64,000 bases of DNA from Bacillota bacterium (GCA_023408075.1 JAEYKW010000014.1:31017-95016); one strand, 5' to 3'; shown: positions 41,622 through 50,713, counted from the stretch's first letter. Numbers and translations are program-made. Notes: a model not told the origin generated them from the letters alone.

Positions 41622-42179
41622 ATGGCATTGATCAACTGTCCTGAATGTGGAAAAGAAATATCCGATACAGTAAAAAAGTGTCCTCATTGTGGTTTCGGGA
41701 TTAGAGCTAAAAAACAAATATCCAAGAAGGGAAAGCTTTTATTAATTCTTGTTCCTGCTGTTTTGGTGGTGTTGTGTGTTGGAGCCTTTATATTTCTGAA
41801 TACACTTACAGAGACAGAACAACAAGTAGTAAATTGTGTCCAAGAGGTTAAAGATAGATTGAAAAATCCAGATTCTTTAAAAGTCTATGAGATACAATAT
41901 CATGCCAAAGACGAAAGTAAGGAATCAGATTTTGAAGACAATTATTTAATGGTTTATTTCGGCGCTGAAAATGGTTTTGGTGGTACTAATTCAAGTTATG
42001 CTACTTTTAAAGATTGGAGCTTGCAGGGGTTTTTCGACCCAAATGAAGATTATAATAGTGATAGTACCGATATTGATGAATTATTGGATCAGCTTGCCGG
42101 ACTTGCAATCTATGGCTATTGGGATAGTGAAGATAATACTGTTTTTAATGTAGATAAGATTATGAGCAATGTTAAATAG
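41622..42179 (+). CDS. zinc-ribbon membrane protein
   Basis: 185 aa. An N-terminal zinc ribbon (CPECGKEISDTVKKCPHCG), a transmembrane helix (about 36-58) and an acidic extracytoplasmic domain (from about 65). Good SD AAAGGAG. The helix after the ribbon is typical of zinc_ribbon_2 membrane proteins. Function unknown. Confidence 0.7.
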   Translation: MALINCPECGKEISDTVKKCPHCGFGIRAKKQISKKGKLLLILVPAVLVVLCVGAFIFLNTLTETEQQVVNCVQEVKDRLKNPDSLKVYEIQYHAKDESKESDFEDNYLMVYFGAENGFGGTNSSYATFKDWSLQGFFDPNEDYNSDSTDIDELLDQLAGLAIYGYWDSEDNTVFNVDKIMSNVK

Positions 42180-42307
42180 AATGCGAAACTTGGATATCAG
42201 GTAGATATGCCCCCTTGAAACAGCCTAATTTCATAGGTGATTAGGGGTGACTAAAGAGCATACGTGAAGTGAAAGGGTACAAATACATTATGAATTTGGT
42301 TTATGCC

Positions 42308-42362
42308 CAGTTAAATTGACTTAACATTTCAGTTATGATAATATGCTATCAGTTAAGATAAT
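42308..42362 (+). promoter_or_regulatory. candidate integrase arm-type sites, right end
   Basis: CAGTTAAATTGAC (42308), CAGTTATGATAAT (42330-42342) and CAGTTAAGATAAT (42350-42362). The last two are 20 bp apart. They lie about 100 bp inside the right repeat, the expected place for arm sites. The motif differs from the left arm repeats. Confidence 0.4.
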
Positions 42363-42461
42363 TGATGCTCGTTTGCTACGACAACGAACTAGCAAAAACA
42401 GCCTGAAAACTTGAGATTGTATATATAGTTAAGTTCTCAAAAATGGCTTTAAATAGGCAAA

Positions 42462-42581
42462 ATTATGCTCAACCCGAACTTCGTTAAGCTGATTAGCTGG
42501 TACGACAATGAGTGGGGTTATTCCAACAAGGTGCTCAGCCTGATTGAGCACATGGCGAAAGTTGACGCGAAATAATTAAGC
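42462..42581 (+). repeat. attR: gapA 3'-end repeat, right copy
   Basis: Second copy of the 120-bp gapA 3' end, detached from the rest of gapA and continuous with the original downstream DNA. It would encode the C-terminal SWYDNEWGYSNKV segment, but has no start. Differs from attL only at 42566. The host gapA terminator follows. Confidence 0.95.
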
Positions 42582-42605
42582 ATTAACCAAAACCAGAACA
42601 TAAGA

Positions 42606-42648
42606 AATAGGCATCCCTTTCCCGGCCTTGGCTGGGAAGGGGATGTTT
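42606..42648 (+). terminator. original gapA terminator, now outside the island
   Basis: CATCCCTTTCCC pairs with GGGAAGGGGATG around GGCCTTGGCT, followed by TTTTTT. The gapA terminator before insertion. Confidence 0.85.
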
Positions 42649-42719
42649 TTTATACTTGAACTTTTTAGCACGCTGATTGCGCATAATCATAAGAACTACA
42701 CATTCATTCAATAATATGC

Positions 42720-42725
42720 TATAAT
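42720..42725 (+). promoter_or_regulatory. extended -10 promoter for the esterase gene
   Basis: TGCTATAAT (TGn plus TATAAT) 85 bp upstream of the esterase start. No clear -35. Confidence 0.45.
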
Positions 42726-42809
42726 TTATAAAATTTAAAAAACACAGCCATAGTGTTTTTTGGTATAGGAATTTACCGCCGGGCACAGTCCCCGAGAGGG
42801 AGGAAGATC

Positions 42810-43745
42810 ATGAAGAAGCTTATTGTATTGATTCTGACGGCAATCCTGCTGTTATCGCTTTTCGGGTGCAGCGGTGCCTCTTCGGATACTGTCGGCACTA
42901 TATCGGGTGCAACGAAGGCTGAAGAAAGCGTCGACATTTTTACGAGTGCGTCTGAGCCCGACGACAGCGGATATGTCACATGCGATTATAACGGCGTGGA
43001 GAGAAAATTCATACTGTATAAGCCCGAAGGAGCCGGGGAGAACGCACCGCTTGTGTTCATGCTGCACGGCTATGGCGGCAGCGCAAAAGGCTTCATGGAC
43101 AGCACGGATATGAACAACGCGGCTGAAAGCAAGGGGTATGCCGTCGTTTATCCGCAGGGCATTCGCGACGCGAAAAACAGCACGGGCGGCGCTTGCTGGA
43201 ATTCCGGTCTCAATGATTCGCCCAATGACGATACGGGCTTTCTTGTATCGCTGGCTCAGTATTTGCAGCAAACCTACGGTTTCAGCAGCAGCGCCACATT
43301 TGCAGCAGGCTTCAGCAACGGTGCGTTCATGATGTATAAGCTCGCATACGAAGCGCCCGATACGTTCCGGGCGGTCGCGAGTGTGTCGGGCACGATGAGC
43401 GGAGGGGCATGGGCAGAGCGGCCCGATTCGGCATCGGTTGGCATACTGCAGATCAGCGGCACCGCTGACGATGTCGTTCCTATTGAAAAAGACGGCGTTT
43501 ACGGGGATGCACCCGCCATCGGCGGAGTCATAGAGTTCTGGAAAAACGCGAACAAGCTTGAAAAATACGAGGAAGTTAAAATATCTGAGAAGGCCACGGC
43601 TTATTGCTATTCCAGCGACTCAAATGATAATCAGGTATGCTATATAGAAATTGAAGGCGGCAGCCATTCATGGCCGGTGAAAGACAGCGCCGGTTTTGAC
43701 GCCAACGAAAGGATACTCGATTTCTTCAGCAGCTTTGTGAAGTGA
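42810..43745 (+). CDS. PHB-depolymerase/feruloyl-esterase family lipoprotein
   Basis: Secreted alpha/beta hydrolase of 311 aa. Lipoprotein signal with lipobox LFGC (cysteine near residue 19). LVFMLHGYGGSA (oxyanion part), nucleophile in AGFSNGAFM (GxSxG), aspartate in SGTADDVVP and histidine in EGGSHSWP. Natural substrate is probably a plant or polyester ester; unknown. ATG behind GGGAGGAAGATC; a longer frame runs upstream. Confidence 0.85.
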   Translation: MKKLIVLILTAILLLSLFGCSGASSDTVGTISGATKAEESVDIFTSASEPDDSGYVTCDYNGVERKFILYKPEGAGENAPLVFMLHGYGGSAKGFMDSTDMNNAAESKGYAVVYPQGIRDAKNSTGGACWNSGLNDSPNDDTGFLVSLAQYLQQTYGFSSSATFAAGFSNGAFMMYKLAYEAPDTFRAVASVSGTMSGGAWAERPDSASVGILQISGTADDVVPIEKDGVYGDAPAIGGVIEFWKNANKLEKYEEVKISEKATAYCYSSDSNDNQVCYIEIEGGSHSWPVKDSAGFDANERILDFFSSFVK

Positions 43746-43764
43746 TTTTTAATGGAGCAAGAAG

Positions 43765-44130
43765 ATGATTAATGGTTTTTTATGCACAAACCTGTTTTCA
43801 AAGAATCCGGGCATGCTGATTAATTTTTACCATAACAAACTCGGCATCCCGATCATCAATGTTATCGTCGATGAGCTTGACGGCGTCAATTTGGGGTTTT
43901 CTGAAAGTGCGCCGACAATCTGCATATGGGATGCGAACAAATGGGGTGCGCCTGTCTGCGGAACGACTTCTTTTGTTTTTACCAGCACTGATCTTGATAC
44001 AGCCTGCGATGAATTGAAAAACAACGGACTTGCCATTGATTCTCCCGTCAGATTCGAATGGGGTACCTATGAACTCAGGCTAAAAGATCCGGATGGAAAT
44101 GAAATCGTTATTGTTGAAATACAGTCTTAG
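43765..44130 (+). CDS. VOC superfamily (glyoxalase/bleomycin resistance) protein
   Basis: 121 aa, one vicinal-oxygen-chelate module: FSKNPGMLINFYHNKLGIPI at the start and YELRLKDPDGNEIVIVE at the end. Family members are metal-dependent lyases, dioxygenases or drug-binding proteins. No further clue. Confidence 0.8.
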   Translation: MINGFLCTNLFSKNPGMLINFYHNKLGIPIINVIVDELDGVNLGFSESAPTICIWDANKWGAPVCGTTSFVFTSTDLDTACDELKNNGLAIDSPVRFEWGTYELRLKDPDGNEIVIVEIQS

Positions 44131-44226
44131 TTTTGGCGTCGTATAACTTTCGCTTGCAGGAATTCCAGCTCGTAAATAGAACATATTAATATCATTTATT
44201 AAACGATATAGCGCGGGAGGGGCACT

Positions 44227-45726
44227 ATGGAGAAACGCTTCATCATGGGCATTGACCAGGGAACCACAGGCACACGCGTTTTTTTGTTCGATGAAAAGGG
44301 GCAGGTGCATTCATCGGCCTACAGGGAGATCACGCAGATCTATGCGCACCCGGGATGGGTGGAGCATGACGCAAACGAGTATATCGATACGGTGATGGTT
44401 TGTGCCGCCGAAGCCATGCAAAAAGGGGGCGTCGGCGCGGACGAGATCGCGGGTATCGGCATATCGTGCCAGCGTGAAACCACGATACTGTGGGACCGGG
44501 ATACGGGTGAGCCGCTGTACCGCGCGGTCGTCTGGCAGTCCCGTCAATCCGCGGCGATCTGTGAGCAGCTCAAAGAGCAGCGCCTTTGGAGCTATATCAG
44601 GGAAAAGACGGGACTCCCGATCGACGCGTATTTTTCGGGGTCCAAAATCAAATGGATTATTGACAATGTGCCGGGCGTCAGGGAAAAACTCGATGCGAAA
44701 AAAGTGATGTTCGGCAATATCGATTCATGGCTGATTTACAAGCTATCGGGTGGTGCGGCACATGTCGAAGACTATTCCAACGCGTCGCGCACCATGCTGC
44801 TCGATATCCATACGCTCAGGTGGGATGAAAAAATCATGGACGCGCTCGATATTCCGCCGCACATACTGCCGCAGCTCAAGCCCTCGAGCGGCCTACTCGC
44901 GATGACGGGCAAAGCCGCTTTTTTCGGGCAGGAGGTGCCGATATCGGGCGACGCCGGAGACCAGCAGGCGGCCACGTTCGGGCAGGCGTGCTTCGAGCCG
45001 GGCATGGCGAAAAACACTTACGGCACGGCGCTGGCCGTGATGATGAATATCGGCGATACGTTTAAGATGAGCCATACCGGGCTGATGACCGACCTCGCTT
45101 GGGTGCTGCCGGAATGCCGACGCTATGCGTTTGAGGGCCTTGTGTATATGGGCGGCGCGACGATACAGTGGCTGCGCGACGGGCTTCGGATCATCAACTC
45201 GTCCGCGGAGGTCAACGACCTTGCCATGCAGGTGCCCGATGCGGGCGGCGTCTATCTCGTGCCCGCGTTTACGGGCCTTGGCGCGCCATACTGGGATATG
45301 TACGCGCGCGGCACGATCGTCGGGCTCACGCGCGGCACAAGCGCGGAGCACATTGCGCGCAGCGCTCTGGAATCCATCGCGTATCAGACGCGCGACTTGC
45401 TGGAGTGCATGGAAAAGGACGCAGGCCAGAAAACGCTGACGCTGCGTGTGGACGGCGGCGCGACCTCGAGCGATTTTCTGATGCAGTTTCAGGCGGACAT
45501 ACTCGGCATACCGCTGCAAAAGCCATCGATCACGGAGATGACGGCGCTCGGCGCGGCGTATCTCGCGGGGCTTGGCGTGGGTTTCTGGAAGGATGAAAGC
45601 GAGATTGCGGCGCAGTGGAAGGTTGCGCGTGTGTTTGAGCCGCAAATGGGGGAAGACCAGAGGGAGACGCTGTACGCGGGCTGGAAACGGGCGGTCGAGC
45701 GGTCCTTCGGGTGGGCGAAACAGTGA
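44227..45726 (+). CDS. glpK: glycerol kinase
   Basis: Phosphorylates glycerol to glycerol-3-phosphate with ATP. FGGY-family: MGIDQGTTGTRVFLFDE at the start, HDANEYIDTVMV, GDAGDQQAATFG, AFTGLGAPYWD and the C-terminal DGGATSSDFLMQFQADILG. 499 aa. It stands alone without glpF or glpD. Behind it lies a hairpin GAAGCGG/CCGCTTC (45778-45812) with TTTT, a terminator. Confidence 0.96.
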   Translation: MEKRFIMGIDQGTTGTRVFLFDEKGQVHSSAYREITQIYAHPGWVEHDANEYIDTVMVCAAEAMQKGGVGADEIAGIGISCQRETTILWDRDTGEPLYRAVVWQSRQSAAICEQLKEQRLWSYIREKTGLPIDAYFSGSKIKWIIDNVPGVREKLDAKKVMFGNIDSWLIYKLSGGAAHVEDYSNASRTMLLDIHTLRWDEKIMDALDIPPHILPQLKPSSGLLAMTGKAAFFGQEVPISGDAGDQQAATFGQACFEPGMAKNTYGTALAVMMNIGDTFKMSHTGLMTDLAWVLPECRRYAFEGLVYMGGATIQWLRDGLRIINSSAEVNDLAMQVPDAGGVYLVPAFTGLGAPYWDMYARGTIVGLTRGTSAEHIARSALESIAYQTRDLLECMEKDAGQKTLTLRVDGGATSSDFLMQFQADILGIPLQKPSITEMTALGAAYLAGLGVGFWKDESEIAAQWKVARVFEPQMGEDQRETLYAGWKRAVERSFGWAKQ

Positions 45727-45777
45727 CAATTAACAATTAAGAATTACATATTAAAAAGCTTCGGTTGACAGCCAAGG

Positions 45778-45817
45778 GAAGCGGAGATTGTCTTAGCGGG
45801 CAATGCCGCTTCTTTTG
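45778..45817 (+). terminator. terminator after glpK
   Basis: GAAGCGG and CCGCTTC pair, followed by TTTTG. It lies between glpK and the convergent lipoprotein gene. Confidence 0.65.
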
Positions 45818-45880
45818 TATTGACAGCACATGCGCTTCATTTGAATTTTCTAATCTTGCCAAGCGAATCTTTATGTAATA

Positions 45881-46279
45881 TTAAATAAAAGCAATGTAAT
45901 AAAACCAGTGTTCCCTTATTCGTTGGGTATAGTAATCACACCAACCATTATAAGCCCAACCTTCGCCGTGCTCCTCAAGGGTCATATCTTCGCCTTCCCA
46001 TCCCATTGGAGCATCCGCTTCAGAATAATAAAAACCTGTATACTCTTGATAGCCGTTTCCACAGCAAAAATTGATATAACCATCAGGATAATCTTGTATA
46101 AAATCAATCCCTATTTTTTTAAGATTGTCGTAATCCGTATCCGGGTATTCTTCAACAGCAGTATTGAGCAAATCTTCTTCATTATTAACAATCTCAAATA
46201 TCCGTTTTTCTGATGACATACAGCCGCTGAAAGTGAGTATTAGTAAGCAAATACACAAAAGCATCATAATCTTTTTCAT
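45881..46279 (-). CDS. hypothetical lipoprotein
   Basis: 132 aa. Signal with lipobox TFSGC (cysteine at residue 20), then an acidic domain with YPDTDYDNL, YINFCCGNGY and GWEGEDMT. No family recognised. AT-richer than its neighbours, so possibly acquired. Divergent from the spoIIIA operon. Confidence 0.7.
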   Translation of the reverse strand: MKKIMMLLCICLLILTFSGCMSSEKRIFEIVNNEEDLLNTAVEEYPDTDYDNLKKIGIDFIQDYPDGYINFCCGNGYQEYTGFYYSEADAPMGWEGEDMTLEEHGEGWAYNGWCDYYTQRIREHWFYYIAFI

Positions 46280-46490
46280 ATAGTCTCCTTGTCACTTCTA
46301 TACGATATTGCCTCGTTTATTATATCGAATTATGTATTTTATGGAAAGGTCGCGGACATAGATAAACGCTTTGGATCGTAATAAAAAGTTATATTGCTCT
46401 TTAACGGAATACCCCTTTGTTAAAGATAAATTCATAATAACGGCATCAAAAGCACACATGATCACATTCACTGCCACATATACATGAACC

Positions 46491-47477
46491 ATGGAACGAA
46501 AGATAGCTTGGAACAGTGCGTTACAAAAGTATATGCCAAAACCCATATTCACGGCATTGGCATCCATCAACGGCGATATCGCACCGGAAATTGAAGAAAT
46601 ACGTCTCAGAACACAGCGACCGCTGATGGTGTACACCTGCGGCAACGGTTACTGTGTGGATGCGCAAGGCGGCCTTTCGTTGGAGAGCGGCCTATTTGTG
46701 TCGGAAGACGACGTCAGCAATACCTTTCTTGCACTGACCGGGCAGTCGCCCTATGCGTACGAGGAAGAGATCAGACAGGGGTTTTTGACACTGGAGAGCG
46801 GCATAAGAGCGGGGCTCTCGGGCAGCGCGTTGCTCTCGGGCGGCAGTGTGCGCACATACAAAACGGTGAGCGGCATCAATTTTCGTATACCGCGCGAAGC
46901 CAAAGGCGTCGCAAACGGATTGCTCTCGCTGATCACGCAGCAAAACAGGCTCAAAAGCACGCTCGTGATTTCACCCCCAAGGCTCGGCAAAACCACACTC
47001 GCGCGGGATATTGCGCGCTGTGCGGGCAGCGGCATCGGCATGGAGCCGTCGCGCGTGACGGTGGTGGACGAGAGGCAGGAGATCGCCGCGAGCCTTTATG
47101 GCAGGCCGCTGTTTGATGTGGGGCGCGAAACGGACGTGATATCGGGCGTGCCCAAGGCCGAGGGCGTCTTTATGGCGCTGCGTAGCCTCTCTCCCGACGT
47201 GATTGTAACGGATGAAATCGGCAAGAGCAGCGATTTGGAAGCGCTCAGAGAAGTGGCGAACAGCGGTGTTGTGATGGTGGCGACGGCCCACGCGCCCGAT
47301 TTTGAGGGTTTGAAAGCGAAGCTTTTTTTTAAACAGATATGCGAGGAAAGAATGTTCGAGTCTTTCGTGGTGCTGTCCGCGGCCCTCGGGCGCATTACGG
47401 TTTCCCAAATCCACGACGGTTTGGGACAAGAACGCTTAAGGCAGCCGATCAGGCTGCGGGAATCGGAGGCTGTATGA
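46491..47477 (+). CDS. spoIIIAA: stage III sporulation protein AA
   Basis: AAA/type II-secretion-like ATPase of the mother cell-to-forespore channel. IEEIRLRTQRPLMVY, Walker A SPPRLGKTTLAR, Walker B VIVTDEIG and VATAHAPDFEGLKAK. 328 aa. First gene of an eight-gene operon with overlaps of 0-20 bases. Confidence 0.95.
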   Translation: MERKIAWNSALQKYMPKPIFTALASINGDIAPEIEEIRLRTQRPLMVYTCGNGYCVDAQGGLSLESGLFVSEDDVSNTFLALTGQSPYAYEEEIRQGFLTLESGIRAGLSGSALLSGGSVRTYKTVSGINFRIPREAKGVANGLLSLITQQNRLKSTLVISPPRLGKTTLARDIARCAGSGIGMEPSRVTVVDERQEIAASLYGRPLFDVGRETDVISGVPKAEGVFMALRSLSPDVIVTDEIGKSSDLEALREVANSGVVMVATAHAPDFEGLKAKLFFKQICEERMFESFVVLSAALGRITVSQIHDGLGQERLRQPIRLRESEAV

Positions 47478-47983
47478 ACCTGATACTGTGCGTCATGATC
47501 GTCGCCGTCTGCACCGCGATTGGACGGATTTTTGCGGGACGCATGACGGAGAGGCTGACCTTTTTCAGAGAATATCATCTCATATTTACACAGCTGACGG
47601 ACCGTATGATCGGCATAAATCTGGAGCTTTTTCAGGCGCTCAGGTCTTGCCAGTCGGAAGCTTTACACGGCTTACTGTTAAAATGCGCCTTCGATTTAAA
47701 AAGGATGCCGCAGGCGGCGTTTCAGCAGATATGGCAAATGAATTTAGACCGCATGAAGCCGTCATTCGGCAGCCTGACGAAGGACGACTGGAAGATACTG
47801 CGCGAGGGGGGCAGCGCCATTGAAGCGATATGCATGAACCCGAGCGAAAAGCAGGCGGGAATCTATTTGAAAAGGCTCTCCGCGTATGCGGAAGTGCTCG
47901 AAACCGAGAAACAAAAGAAGTGCAAGCTTTACAACACAACCGGTGTGCTGGCAGGCCTCATGATCGCGCTGCTGGTGATATAA
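47474..47983 (+). CDS. spoIIIAB: stage III sporulation protein AB
   Basis: 169 aa, with N- and C-terminal membrane helices and a helical centre related to GspF/type IV pilus platform proteins. Starts at an ATG overlapping the spoIIIAA stop (ATGA). It is followed after 15 bases by spoIIIAC. Assigned by position and features. Confidence 0.9.
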   Translation: MNLILCVMIVAVCTAIGRIFAGRMTERLTFFREYHLIFTQLTDRMIGINLELFQALRSCQSEALHGLLLKCAFDLKRMPQAAFQQIWQMNLDRMKPSFGSLTKDDWKILREGGSAIEAICMNPSEKQAGIYLKRLSAYAEVLETEKQKKCKLYNTTGVLAGLMIALLVI

Positions 47984-47998
47984 GGGAGGATGAAGGAA

Positions 47999-48196
47999 AT
48001 GGATATTGATCTTATTTTCAGGATTGCCGCAATCGGTATATTGATTGCCGTGCTCAATCAATTGCTCACCAAAGCGGGGCGTGAGGAAATTGCGACGATG
48101 GTGACGATCGCCGGGCTTATCCTCGTGCTGCTGATGGTTGTTGACCTCGTCAGCAACCTGTTTGAAAACGTGAAACGCATATTCAACCTTTATTAG
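47999..48196 (+). CDS. spoIIIAC: stage III sporulation protein AC
   Basis: 65-aa two-helix membrane protein (DLIFRIAAIGILIAVLNQLL, then GREEIATMVTIAGLILVLL). Start at ATG 9 bases behind GGGAGGA; an earlier ATG lies on the SD. Confidence 0.93.
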   Translation: MDIDLIFRIAAIGILIAVLNQLLTKAGREEIATMVTIAGLILVLLMVVDLVSNLFENVKRIFNLY

Positions 48197-48198
48197 CC

Positions 48199-48585
48199 AT
48201 GGAGATTGTTCGAATAGCGCTGATCGGAATTGTGGCCGGTGTGCTGGTGATTACCATCAAGCAAAAGCAGCCTGAAATTGCGCTTCAGGTCAGTATCATC
48301 GCCGGCCTTATCATATTCATCTATGTGCTCGATTACATTGTGATCGCCATCGATTATGTGAAGGAGCTTGTCAACAAGTACAACATTCCTTATGAGAGCA
48401 TCACGGTGGTGCTCAAAATCATCGGCATCGCTTATATCTGCGAATTCGGTGTACAGGTGCTGAAAGATACGGGAGAGAATTCCCTGGCAGGCAAGGTTGA
48501 GATCGCGGGGCGCGTGTTCATCGTGGTGCTGTCGCTGCCCATTCTAAGCTCGTTCATGACCATGGTGCTCGGGATGCTGGAATAA
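48199..48585 (+). CDS. spoIIIAD: stage III sporulation protein AD
   Basis: 128-aa polytopic membrane protein related to SpoIIIAC (IVRIALIGIVAGVLVITIKQ, later IIGIAYICEFGVQVLKD). Two bases after spoIIIAC. It forms part of the SpoIIIA inner-membrane complex. Confidence 0.93.
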   Translation: MEIVRIALIGIVAGVLVITIKQKQPEIALQVSIIAGLIIFIYVLDYIVIAIDYVKELVNKYNIPYESITVVLKIIGIAYICEFGVQVLKDTGENSLAGKVEIAGRVFIVVLSLPILSSFMTMVLGMLE

Positions 48586-48588
48586 CAT

Positions 48589-49782
48589 ATGAGAAAAATC
48601 GTTGTCATTGTGGCCGTTTTGCTTTGCTTTTTGCTGGTGCCGCGCGCGGCGCTCGCGGAAGACGATGTGGAGCAGGCCATTGAGGATGAAATCGCGGATA
48701 ATATTGAGCGCGCTTTGGACACGGCCGATCTGCATGAGATTGAGTCGTTTTACAACGCGTACGCGCAGACGCTGTCGCCGGTCACGGGTGGTACCGATAT
48801 CCGCAGCTTTATGGCCATGCTGGTGGAAGGCGGCTCTGAGCTTAACTTCACAAACGTGCTTTCGATGGTGCTCGGGGCGCTGTTTGCAGGCGTGAAAAGC
48901 AGCATTCCCGTGATCGTGCAGATCATTGTGGTGGCGCTCGTTTTTTCGGTCATCACGCACTTTAAGCCGTCCTTCGGGTCTTCGGGCGTATCCAAAGCGG
49001 CGCAGACGGCACAGTATGTGATTATCGGCACCATGACGATCGGTGTGCTTGTGTCCGCTTTTGCGACCGGCACGCAGACAATCGCAGGCATGACCTCCTT
49101 TACAGCTGATTTTTTCCCGCTTATGTTTACGCTGCTCACGGCGCTCGGCGGCATCACGTCTTCCACGATTTTAAGCCCCGCCACCGTGTTTTTAACGTCC
49201 GGCGTATCCATATTCTTCAAAAGCTTTATACTGCCGCTGATCATCGTGCTGACCGTGTTTACCATCGTCAATCATTTTTCGTCTTCAGTGAAACTGAACG
49301 GGTTTTGCTCGCTGATCAAAAGCGTGATCAAGTGGGGCATCGGCATCAGCTTCACGATATTCCTCGGCATCATTGCGATTCAGGGGCTGCTCGGCTCCAC
49401 GTTCGACGGCCTGTCCATCAAAACGGCCAAGTATACGATAGACAAATTTGTTCCGATCATCGGCGGCATGTTTTCGGATTCCGTGGACGTGCTGCTCTCG
49501 TGCTCGCTGCTGATCAAGAATGCGGTGGGGATCGCAGGCATAATCATCATTGTGGGCATCGTGATCACGCCCGTCTTTGCGATACTGGCGCATTATTTTC
49601 TGTTTAAGCTCGCGGGCGCGGTGCTGGAGCCCGTGGCGGGCAGTGAGATGGGCAAATTCGCGCAGGAAGCGGCGGACGTACTGCTGCTGCTTTTCGCCGC
49701 CGTCATGGCAGCGGCGATCATGTTTTTTATCACAACCGCGGTGATTATCGGCGCGGGCAACGCCAATGTGATGCTGAGGTGA
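48589..49782 (+). CDS. spoIIIAE: stage III sporulation protein AE
   Basis: 397 aa. Signal peptide (cleavage near VPRAALAED), then a long multi-pass membrane region with repeated TSSTILSPATVFLTSGVS and GIVITPVFAI segments. Largest membrane part of the channel. Confidence 0.95.
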   Translation: MRKIVVIVAVLLCFLLVPRAALAEDDVEQAIEDEIADNIERALDTADLHEIESFYNAYAQTLSPVTGGTDIRSFMAMLVEGGSELNFTNVLSMVLGALFAGVKSSIPVIVQIIVVALVFSVITHFKPSFGSSGVSKAAQTAQYVIIGTMTIGVLVSAFATGTQTIAGMTSFTADFFPLMFTLLTALGGITSSTILSPATVFLTSGVSIFFKSFILPLIIVLTVFTIVNHFSSSVKLNGFCSLIKSVIKWGIGISFTIFLGIIAIQGLLGSTFDGLSIKTAKYTIDKFVPIIGGMFSDSVDVLLSCSLLIKNAVGIAGIIIIVGIVITPVFAILAHYFLFKLAGAVLEPVAGSEMGKFAQEAADVLLLLFAAVMAAAIMFFITTAVIIGAGNANVMLR

Positions 49783-49785
49783 GAA

Positions 49786-50100
49786 ATGGAAAGCTTTTTA
49801 ACATCGTGGGCCGTATCGGTGGCCGTGGCGATACTGTTCAGCTCCGTGGTTTCCATGCTGCTGCCCGAAAGCGGCATCAAAAAGTATGCGTCGGTTGTGA
49901 TGGGCATCGTGGTCACCATCATCATTCTGGCGCCGGTTGTGACGCTTTTCAGCGGGAAGGATGTACAGAGCGAAATAAACGGCGCGTTTCAAGAGGCGGA
50001 CAGCGAGGCCATTTTTGAGGTGAACGGTGAACAATACAAAGATTACATTTACGATCTTTATCAGGTATATATGGTCAATGATGAAAATAAAAATGAGTAA
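49786..50100 (+). CDS. spoIIIAF: stage III sporulation protein AF, short form
   Basis: 104 aa. The two N-terminal membrane helices are normal (LTSWAVSVAVAILFSSVVSM, VVMGIVVTIIILAPVV). The protein ends soon after them, where the family's ring-building domain (about 100 more residues in Bacillus) should begin. Only 19 bases separate it from spoIIIAG, so no downstream remnant is present. Confidence 0.88.
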   Translation: MESFLTSWAVSVAVAILFSSVVSMLLPESGIKKYASVVMGIVVTIIILAPVVTLFSGKDVQSEINGAFQEADSEAIFEVNGEQYKDYIYDLYQVYMVNDENKNE

Positions 50101-50119
50101 TGAAAGGAAGAAAAGATAA

Positions 50120-50713
50120 ATGACGCATGTCAATGAAGAAACACAAGAAAAGAAGCAAAGCATCATCGTAAAATTCATGAAGCTGGATTTTAAAAAGAAA
50201 CTGCAGTATCTTGCGGTATTGCTCATTGTGATTGTGATACTCGCAATCTATTTTGCTTCTGCCGGAAGCCCTGTCAAACAGCAAACACCGGGCGAGAACA
50301 CGGCACCTGTGTCTGAGGCCGGTTCCAGCAGCATTGAAGAGAAGCTGCAGGAAACGCTGTCGAAGATTGAGGGAGCAGGAAAGGTGCAGGTGATGATCAC
50401 ATACGACTCAAGCGCCGAAATCGTGCCCGCCATCAGCGTGGATACGCAGGTCTCCACCACGACGGACGAGAGCGAAGACGGCACCAGCAAAACGAATACG
50501 GAGAACACGCAGAGCGAGGTTGTGACGGTAAACGGCACCGAAGGCGGCAGCGCGCTTGTGCTCAAGGAGAAGAGCCCGCCCGTTAAAGGCGTTATCGTGG
50601 TGGCGCAGGGCGCGGATGATATCCGCGTGAAGCTGAGCCTGTTAAGCGCAGTGGAAACGATTTTAAACATCAGCCCGGATCAGGTTGATGTATATAAAAT
50701 GGAAAATGAATAG
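50120..50713 (+). CDS. spoIIIAG: stage III sporulation protein AG
   Basis: 197 aa. One membrane helix (about 33-53) and an extracytoplasmic domain with EEKLQETLSKIEGAGKVQVMITYDSS, SPPVKGVIVVAQGADD and SLLSAVETILNI. SpoIIIAG forms a large ring in the intermembrane space. SD GGAAG. Confidence 0.94.
   Translation: MTHVNEETQEKKQSIIVKFMKLDFKKKLQYLAVLLIVIVILAIYFASAGSPVKQQTPGENTAPVSEAGSSSIEEKLQETLSKIEGAGKVQVMITYDSSAEIVPAISVDTQVSTTTDESEDGTSKTNTENTQSEVVTVNGTEGGSALVLKEKSPPVKGVIVVAQGADDIRVKLSLLSAVETILNISPDQVDVYKMENE

Larger units (their letters stand above)
20571..42581. mobile_element. island 1: 21.9-kb integrative element in the 3' end of gapA
   Basis: Bounded by a direct repeat of the gapA 3' end. 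The interior is AT-rich, unlike the host DNA on either side. A tyrosine integrase lies 190 bp inside the left repeat, and excisionase-like genes are present. The host gapA terminator (42606-42648) is now 22 kb away on the far side, which shows the orientation of the insertion. There is a helicase and many small regulators, but no recognisable capsid, portal, terminase, relaxase or secretion genes. Satellite-like element, phage-derived island, or IME with an unrecognised mobilisation module are all possible. Confidence 0.93.

Noticed and set aside
20571..42581. Complete prophage or ICE
   Set aside because: No terminase, portal, capsid, relaxase, coupling protein or type IV secretion gene was recognised.
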